Assembly (NCBI GenBank): GCA_964559535.1
Contig: CAZLIC010000122.1
Span: forward strand, 1 to 8,655
DNA length: 8,655 nt
Source of the DNA: CAZLIC01 sp964559535
Lineage (GTDB): Bacteria > Pseudomonadota > Alphaproteobacteria > Rhodobacterales > Rhodobacteraceae
Direction: 5' to 3'
The position numbers were made by a program, and so were the translations under genes. Under the pieces are notes generated by a model. The model was not told where the DNA came from and searched no databases. It was given only the letters and a program-made list of their open reading frames with translations. Within the stretch, counting starts at the first letter, position 1, and each line of letters begins with the position of its first letter. Shown one piece after another: positions 5,942 to 8,655 of this stretch.

Positions 5942-5996
5942 GCAAAGAAAATGCTGTACACCTGTGCCGCACGCCGACAGGACGACCGAGGAAACC

Positions 5997-6563
5997 ATGG
6001 CCCAAGACGATCTGGAAATCGACACCGACGCATTGCAGCGCCGCATGGACGGCGCGATGACGTCGCTCAAGACCGAATTTGCCTCGCTGCGCACCGGCCG
6101 CGCTTCGGCCAGCATGCTGGAGCCGATCCAGGTGGATGCCTATGGCCAGATGACGCCGATCAATCAGCTGGGCACGGTGAACGTGCCCGAGCCGCGCATG
6201 GTGGTCATCAACGTGTGGGACAAGGGCATGATCGCCAAGGTGGAAAAGGCCATCCGCGACTCGGGTCTGGGCATCAACCCGGTCACCGACGGCCCGCTGA
6301 TCCGCCTGCCCATTCCGGAACTGAACGAACAGCGCCGCCGCGAGCTCACGAAGGTGGCCGCGCAATATGCCGAACAGGCCAAGGTCGCCGTGCGCAACGT
6401 GCGCCGCGACGGCATGGACCAGATCAAGAAGGCCAAGGCCGCGGGCATGGGCGAGGATGACCAGAAGTTCTGGTCGGACGAGGTGCAGGAGCTGACCGAC
6501 AAGGCCATCGCCGCCATCGACAAGGCGCTGGAGTCGAAACAAGCCGAAATCATGCACGTCTGA
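5997..6563 (+). CDS. frr: Ribosome recycling factor
   Basis: Frr works with EF-G to split the ribosome and release mRNA after termination. The 188-residue product has the normal family length and shape. An N-terminal helix contains LKTEFASLRTGRASASMLEPIQVDAYG (about 24-50), with the RTGRAS signature. The domain II segment INQLGTVNVPEPRMVVINVWDKGMI follows. Then come the hinge with IRLPIPELNEQRRRELTK and two long C-terminal helices ending DKALESKQAEIMHV. ATG 5997 has GAGGA at 5988-5992, a slightly short spacing, and gives the expected MAQDDLEID start; the open frame from GTG 5964 adds residues not expected in the family. It is first of the frr-uppS-cdsA-dxr set. pyrH, often just upstream in related bacteria, is absent here. 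Confidence 0.97.
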   Translation: MAQDDLEIDTDALQRRMDGAMTSLKTEFASLRTGRASASMLEPIQVDAYGQMTPINQLGTVNVPEPRMVVINVWDKGMIAKVEKAIRDSGLGINPVTDGPLIRLPIPELNEQRRRELTKVAAQYAEQAKVAVRNVRRDGMDQIKKAKAAGMGEDDQKFWSDEVQELTDKAIAAIDKALESKQAEIMHV

Positions 6564-6574
6564 CCGGCGCCGAC

Positions 6575-7300
6575 GTGCCCCTGCACATCATGCCCACCCG
6601 CCAGGCCGAACACGTTGCCATCATCATGGACGGCAACGGGCGCTGGGCCACCAACCGCGGCTGGCCGCGCCTTGTGGGCCACCGCAAGGGCGCCGAGCGG
6701 GTGAAGGAAATCGTCCGCGTGGCCCCCGACCTGGGCATCCGCTGGCTGACGATCTATGCTTTCTCGACCGAGAACTGGAAGCGCTCGACCGAAGAGGTGC
6801 TGGGCCTGATGTCGATCTTCGCGCGCTACATCCAGCGCGAGGCCGACCGTCTGGCCGCCGAGGGCGTGCGCATGCGCTTCATCGGTGACCGCACCCGGCT
6901 GGACCCCAAGCTGCAGCGGCTGATGTCGGGGATCGAGGCGCGCACGGCGGGTCTGTCGCGGCTGAACCTCACCGTCGCCATCAACTATGGCGGGCGTGAT
7001 GAAATCCTGCGGGCGATCCGCGACGTGGCGCGCGATGCGGCGCTAGGGCGGCTGGACCCCGATGACCTGACCGAGGCGGCGCTGGCGGCACGGCTGGACA
7101 CGCACGACCTGCCCGACCCCGACCTGGTGATCCGCACCAGCGGCGAGACGCGCACCTCGAACTTCCTGCCCTGGCAATCGGCCTATGCCGAGTACGAATT
7201 CACCAACACGCTGTGGCCCGACTTCTCGCCCGAGGAACTGGCGCGGATCCTCGCGCGCTATGCCCAGCGCGACCGGCGTTTCGGCGGGGTCAAGGCGTGA
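6575..7300 (+). CDS. uppS: Undecaprenyl-diphosphate synthase (di-trans,poly-cis-decaprenylcistransferase)
   Basis: This cis-prenyltransferase adds isopentenyl units to farnesyl diphosphate to make the C55 lipid carrier for peptidoglycan and surface glycans. The 241-residue product has the full family pattern. HVAIIMDGNGRWA (13-25) contains the catalytic Asp19; GHRKG (35-39) and STENW (64-68) follow. INYGGRDEI comes next, and then DLVIRTSGETRTSNFLPWQ (183-201) with the diphosphate-binding arginines (Arg187, Arg193) and Ser195. The start is uncertain. GTG 6575 lies 11 nt after the frr stop, and ATG 6590 gives a protein 5 residues shorter. Neither has a clear Shine-Dalgarno sequence, so translational coupling to frr is likely. 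The stop overlaps the cdsA start. Confidence 0.95.
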   Translation: MPLHIMPTRQAEHVAIIMDGNGRWATNRGWPRLVGHRKGAERVKEIVRVAPDLGIRWLTIYAFSTENWKRSTEEVLGLMSIFARYIQREADRLAAEGVRMRFIGDRTRLDPKLQRLMSGIEARTAGLSRLNLTVAINYGGRDEILRAIRDVARDAALGRLDPDDLTEAALAARLDTHDLPDPDLVIRTSGETRTSNFLPWQSAYAEYEFTNTLWPDFSPEELARILARYAQRDRRFGGVKA

Positions 7301-8103
7301 CGGCCGCAGGCAGCGGCGCCCCCGGCCGGTGGCACGACCTGCGCCGCAGGCTGGCCTCGGCGGTGGTGCTGGTGGCGGTGGGGGCGCTGGAAATCTGGTT
7401 GGGCGGCTGGCCGTTCCTTGTGCTGGTGATCCTGCTGACGGCAACCATGATCTGGGAACTGGCGGCAATGACCGGCGGGCGCGGGCGCGTGTCGCTGGCG
7501 ATGGCCGCGCTGGCCGCCGCTGCCCTGTACCTGGACGAGGGTTGGCCCTCGATGCCGTCGTGGTGGGTGTTTCCCGTGGTGATCCTGGCCATGGGGGTGA
7601 CCCCCCGGAAGCACCCCGCCGTCGCGGCGGTGATGGCAGGGGCCATCATGGTGGCGGGGCACGGGCTGTTCGTCTTGCGCGATGTGGCCGGCACGACCGC
7701 CATCCTGTGGCTGATCGGCGTGGTCATCGCCTCGGACGTGATGGGCTACTTCGTCGGCCGCGTGGTGGGCGGGCCGAAATTCTGGCCGGCGATCAGCCCG
7801 AAGAAAACCTGGTCGGGCACCGTGGCGGGGTGGATCGGCGGTTTTCTGGTGGGGGCGGGGTTCGTGGCGGCGGGGTACGGAATGCCCCTCTTGCTGGTGC
7901 TGTCGCCGCTGGTGGCCTTTGCCGGGCAACTGGGCGACATCGCCGAAAGCTGGATCAAGCGGCGCTGCGGCGTGAAGGACAGTTCCGGCCTGATCCCAGG
8001 CCATGGCGGGGTGATGGACCGCTTCGATGCGCTGACGGGCGCCATGGTGGCGGTGATGCTGCTGGCCAAGGCCGTCGGTCTGCCCGTGGGCTTCGGGGGC
8101 TAG
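7297..8103 (+). CDS. cdsA: Phosphatidate cytidylyltransferase (CDP-diglyceride synthase)
   Basis: Inner-membrane enzyme that makes CDP-diacylglycerol from phosphatidate and CTP, the branch point to phosphatidylglycerol, cardiolipin and phosphatidylethanolamine. The 268-residue protein is hydrophobic with several membrane segments and carries the complete CdsA signature at 218-244. That signature runs from SWIKRRCGVKD to GLIPGHGGVMDRFD, with the metal-binding acidic residues in KD and DRFD. Upstream SDVMGYFVGRVVGGPKFWPAISPKKTWSG is also typical. The start is GTG 7297, overlapping the uppS TGA as GTGA, with GGGG at 7286-7289 as a weak ribosome site. This overlap and the lack of a nearby ATG support the choice. 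dxr follows after 5 bp. Confidence 0.95.
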   Translation: MTAAGSGAPGRWHDLRRRLASAVVLVAVGALEIWLGGWPFLVLVILLTATMIWELAAMTGGRGRVSLAMAALAAAALYLDEGWPSMPSWWVFPVVILAMGVTPRKHPAVAAVMAGAIMVAGHGLFVLRDVAGTTAILWLIGVVIASDVMGYFVGRVVGGPKFWPAISPKKTWSGTVAGWIGGFLVGAGFVAAGYGMPLLLVLSPLVAFAGQLGDIAESWIKRRCGVKDSSGLIPGHGGVMDRFDALTGAMVAVMLLAKAVGLPVGFGG

Positions 8104-8108
8104 GGGCC

Positions 8109-8655
8109 ATGCGCAGCGTCTCGATCTTCGGCGCCACCGGGTCGATCGGCGAAAGCACGGTGGACCTTCTGTTGCGCAGCGGCGGCCCCGCGGCCTGGCG
8201 CACGGTGGCACTGACCGGCGCGCGCAACATAGCCCGCCTGGCCGAAATGGCCCGCACCCTGCGCGCCGACATCGCTGTCACCGCCGACCCCGCGCTGTTG
8301 CCCGACCTGCGCGCCGCGCTGGCCGGGTCGGGCACCGAAGCCGCCGCCGGGCCGCACGCAATTGCCGAGGCCGCCGACCGCCCGGCCGACTGGACGATGT
8401 CGGGCATCGTGGGGGCCGCAGGGCTGGTGCCCGGCCTGCGCACGCTGGCGCGCGGCGGCACGCTGGCGCTGGCCAACAAGGAAAGCCTGGTGACCGCAGG
8501 CCCGCTGATGCTGGCCACCGCCGCCCGCACCGGCGGGCGCATCCTGCCGGTGGACAGCGAACACAGCGCCATCTTCCAGGCGCTGTCGGGCGAGGATATC
8601 GCGCGGGTCGAGCGCATTATCATCACCGCCTCGGGCGGCCCGTTCCGCACCTGGA
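8109..8655 (+). CDS. dxr: 1-deoxy-D-xylulose 5-phosphate reductoisomerase, N-terminal part; 3' end outside window
   Basis: Dxr converts DXP to MEP with NADPH, the committed step of the non-mevalonate isoprenoid pathway, which supplies the prenyl units UppS uses. The first 182 residues are visible, roughly half the usual 380-400. They include the NADPH-binding GATGSIGEST (8-17), IVGAAGLVPGL (100-110) and LANKESLVTAG (121-131). The metal- and substrate-binding PVDSEHSAIFQ (147-157; Asp149, Ser150, Glu151) and TASGGPFR (173-180) follow. ATG 8109 follows the cdsA stop by 5 bp; AGGGG just ahead is very close to it, so coupling with cdsA may help initiation. The reading frame is intact to the window edge and shows no frameshift. 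Confidence 0.95.
   Translation, partial: MRSVSIFGATGSIGESTVDLLLRSGGPAAWRTVALTGARNIARLAEMARTLRADIAVTADPALLPDLRAALAGSGTEAAAGPHAIAEAADRPADWTMSGIVGAAGLVPGLRTLARGGTLALANKESLVTAGPLMLATAARTGGRILPVDSEHSAIFQALSGEDIARVERIIITASGGPFRTW

Noticed and set aside
1..8655. CRISPR array, tRNA, rRNA, transposase or integrase
   Set aside because: No regularly spaced repeats, no cloverleaf or ribosomal RNA sequence recognised, and no mobile-element protein in any frame.

Overview
The window is GC-rich (roughly two thirds G+C by eye) and encodes proteins typical of an alphaproteobacterium. The frr-uppS-cdsA-dxr order, the ValS sequence and the style of the intergenic hairpins point to Rhodobacteraceae (Rhodobacter/Paracoccus-like). 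No rRNA, tRNA, CRISPR array, transposase or phage gene is visible. Both edges cut genes: dihydrolipoyl dehydrogenase on the left and dxr on the right.

Layout. (1) 1-510, plus strand: the C-terminal third of a dihydrolipoyl dehydrogenase. (2) 511-641: a convergent intergenic stretch with hairpins. (3) 5069 down to 642, minus strand: three co-directional genes. These are an ABA4-like (DUF4281) membrane protein, a seven-helix membrane protein of unknown function that overlaps it by 4 bp (ATGA), and, after 55 bp, valyl-tRNA synthetase valS. (4) 5070-5267: a divergent promoter region with a 19-bp imperfect palindrome that could be an operator. (5) 5268-5858, plus: a TetR-family regulator with a WHG-type C-terminal domain. 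(6) 5859-5996: a spacer with a hairpin, a possible -35 and a tandem 8-mer. (7) 5997-8655, plus: frr, uppS, cdsA and the start of dxr, tightly packed.

How the genes work together. The right-hand cluster is the conserved housekeeping set linking ribosome recycling (Frr) with isoprenoid and envelope supply: Dxr makes MEP, UppS makes the C55 lipid carrier, and CdsA makes CDP-diacylglycerol. pyrH, which often precedes frr, is not here; a tetR gene stands in its place. The TetR gene is divergent from the membrane-protein pair and is the natural candidate to control it.

The most unusual feature is inside valS. A 57-bp (19-codon) compound palindrome at 2451-2507 is read in frame and resembles a dispersed intergenic repeat that has become part of the protein. 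A second, AT-richer segment with atypical codons (about 1950-2160) enlarges the catalytic domain ahead of the conserved DVLDTWFSS block. Together they help explain why this ValS (1046 residues) is longer than the 951-residue E. coli enzyme. I see no complete new multigene system. The embedded palindrome and the TetR/ABA4-like/7TM module are the leads to follow.
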